From: Lentibacillus sp. JNUCC-1
Lineage (GTDB): Bacteria; Bacillota; Bacilli; Bacillales; Amphibacillaceae
Length of the DNA stretch: 64,000 nt
Direction of reading: 5' to 3'
NCBI RefSeq assembly: GCF_009741735.1
Contig: NZ_WHOH01000001.1
Location: 496,001-560,000, forward strand
Shown: piece by piece, positions 63,676 to 64,000 of the stretch
Position numbering within the stretch: position 1 is the first letter of the stretch
Layout: every line of letters starts with the position of its first letter
Position numbers and translations under genes: made by a program
Notes under the pieces: model-generated
Databases searched by the model: none
Told to the model about the DNA's origin: nothing
Seen by the model: only the letters and a program-made list of their open reading frames with translations

Positions 63676-64000
63676 TTAATTGACCGCTTCAGGTTTGGCA
63701 TGCTTTTTTTCCACATCTTCATCAGCATGTCGCCTTCTGAAAGCGGCTGGTGTGATACCATTATGTTCCTTAAATACCCTTGTGTAATAACTTTGGTTGC
63801 AAAATCCGAAGAGAAGTGCAATATCAAGAAGTGTGGAGTCCGTGTGGCTCAGAAAGTATTTGGATTCATCGACTTTCTTTTTATTAATATAGGCATTCAT
63901 ACGGATATTGGTTACAGAATGAAATAAGGCTGACAAATAATTCGGGCTCACATTAATGGCTTCTGAGATTTTTTCCAAAGTCATTGGCTGCAAAATATTT
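63676..64000 (-). CDS. AraC-family transcriptional regulator, 3' part
   Basis: The 5' end is beyond the window; the frame is open to position 64000. Visible is the C-terminal double helix-turn-helix: PMTLEKISEAINVSPNYLSA and LLDIALLFGFCNQSYYTRVF followed by KEHNGITPAAFRRRH, the classical AraC/XylS signature. The N-terminal sensor domain is unseen, so the signal and targets are unknown. Confidence 0.9.
   Translation of the reverse strand, partial: NILQPMTLEKISEAINVSPNYLSALFHSVTNIRMNAYINKKKVDESKYFLSHTDSTLLDIALLFGFCNQSYYTRVFKEHNGITPAAFRRRHADEDVEKKHAKPEAVN

Overview
The window reads as a chromosome segment of a low-GC, probably halotolerant or moderately halophilic Bacillaceae. The gene set resembles Bacillus subtilis relatives such as Lentibacillus or Virgibacillus (inference from gene content, not a search). 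Supporting features are AGGAGG-type ribosome sites, TTG and GTG starts, sigma-B-type promoters, lysine/cobalamin/TPP riboswitches, a B. subtilis-type Fnr and an OpuF-type compatible-solute importer.

Layout. 0-9.6 kb: 5' end of an M20 amidohydrolase, a GC-rich palindromic repeat, an amino-acid ABC importer behind a lysine riboswitch, a CYP152 P450, a membrane protein/HlyD adaptor pair, two XapX miniproteins, a second palindromic repeat, a 52-residue ORF and a TetR regulator. 9.6-19.5 kb: a lipid-kinase-like protein, a PLP aldolase/FAD oxidase pair, a cobalamin uptake operon (BtuF, BtuC, BtuD-CbiZ fusion) with a cobalamin riboswitch separated from btuF by a third palindromic repeat, and a lone peptide-binding lipoprotein. 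19.6-34.4 kb: a NorQ/NorD-like pair, an MFS carrier, FetAB, and an anaerobic nitrate respiration locus (hemerythrin, two small unknown genes, narGHJI) facing fnr. An FNR-like box lies at about -41.5 of the likely nar promoter. 34.5-43 kb: a DUF2642 protein, an LLM oxidoreductase, a second hemerythrin, a serpin lipoprotein, an IS200/IS605 element with TnpA and TnpB, and thiW-thiD-thiM-thiE under a TPP riboswitch. 43-53.4 kb: YdbS/YdbT, 5-oxoprolinase pxpBCA, a YpgR/CvfC-like HEAT protein, opuF behind a sigma-B-type promoter, a DUF4352 lipoprotein and an LD-carboxypeptidase. 53.5-59.1 kb: an AT-richer nucleoside catabolism cluster (LacI regulator, ribokinase, nucleoside permease, nucleoside hydrolase, an unknown permease). 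59.1-64 kb: arylamine N-acetyltransferase, an IS1182-family element with perfect inverted repeats and a target duplication, an SDR, two divergent stress genes with sigma-B-type promoters, and an AraC regulator cut by the window edge.

Six otherwise well-conserved genes (btuC, narG, thiM, thiW, pxpC, the LacI regulator) are each broken by an apparent one-base deletion in a short homopolymer. This looks more like residual sequencing error than six real null mutations, but sequence alone cannot settle it. Two interspersed repeat families stand out: three roughly 0.5-0.7 kb palindromic elements with imperfect terminal inverted repeats, and three roughly 100-bp hairpins that begin at the stop codons of norD-like, narJ and narI. 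No tRNA, rRNA or CRISPR array was seen.
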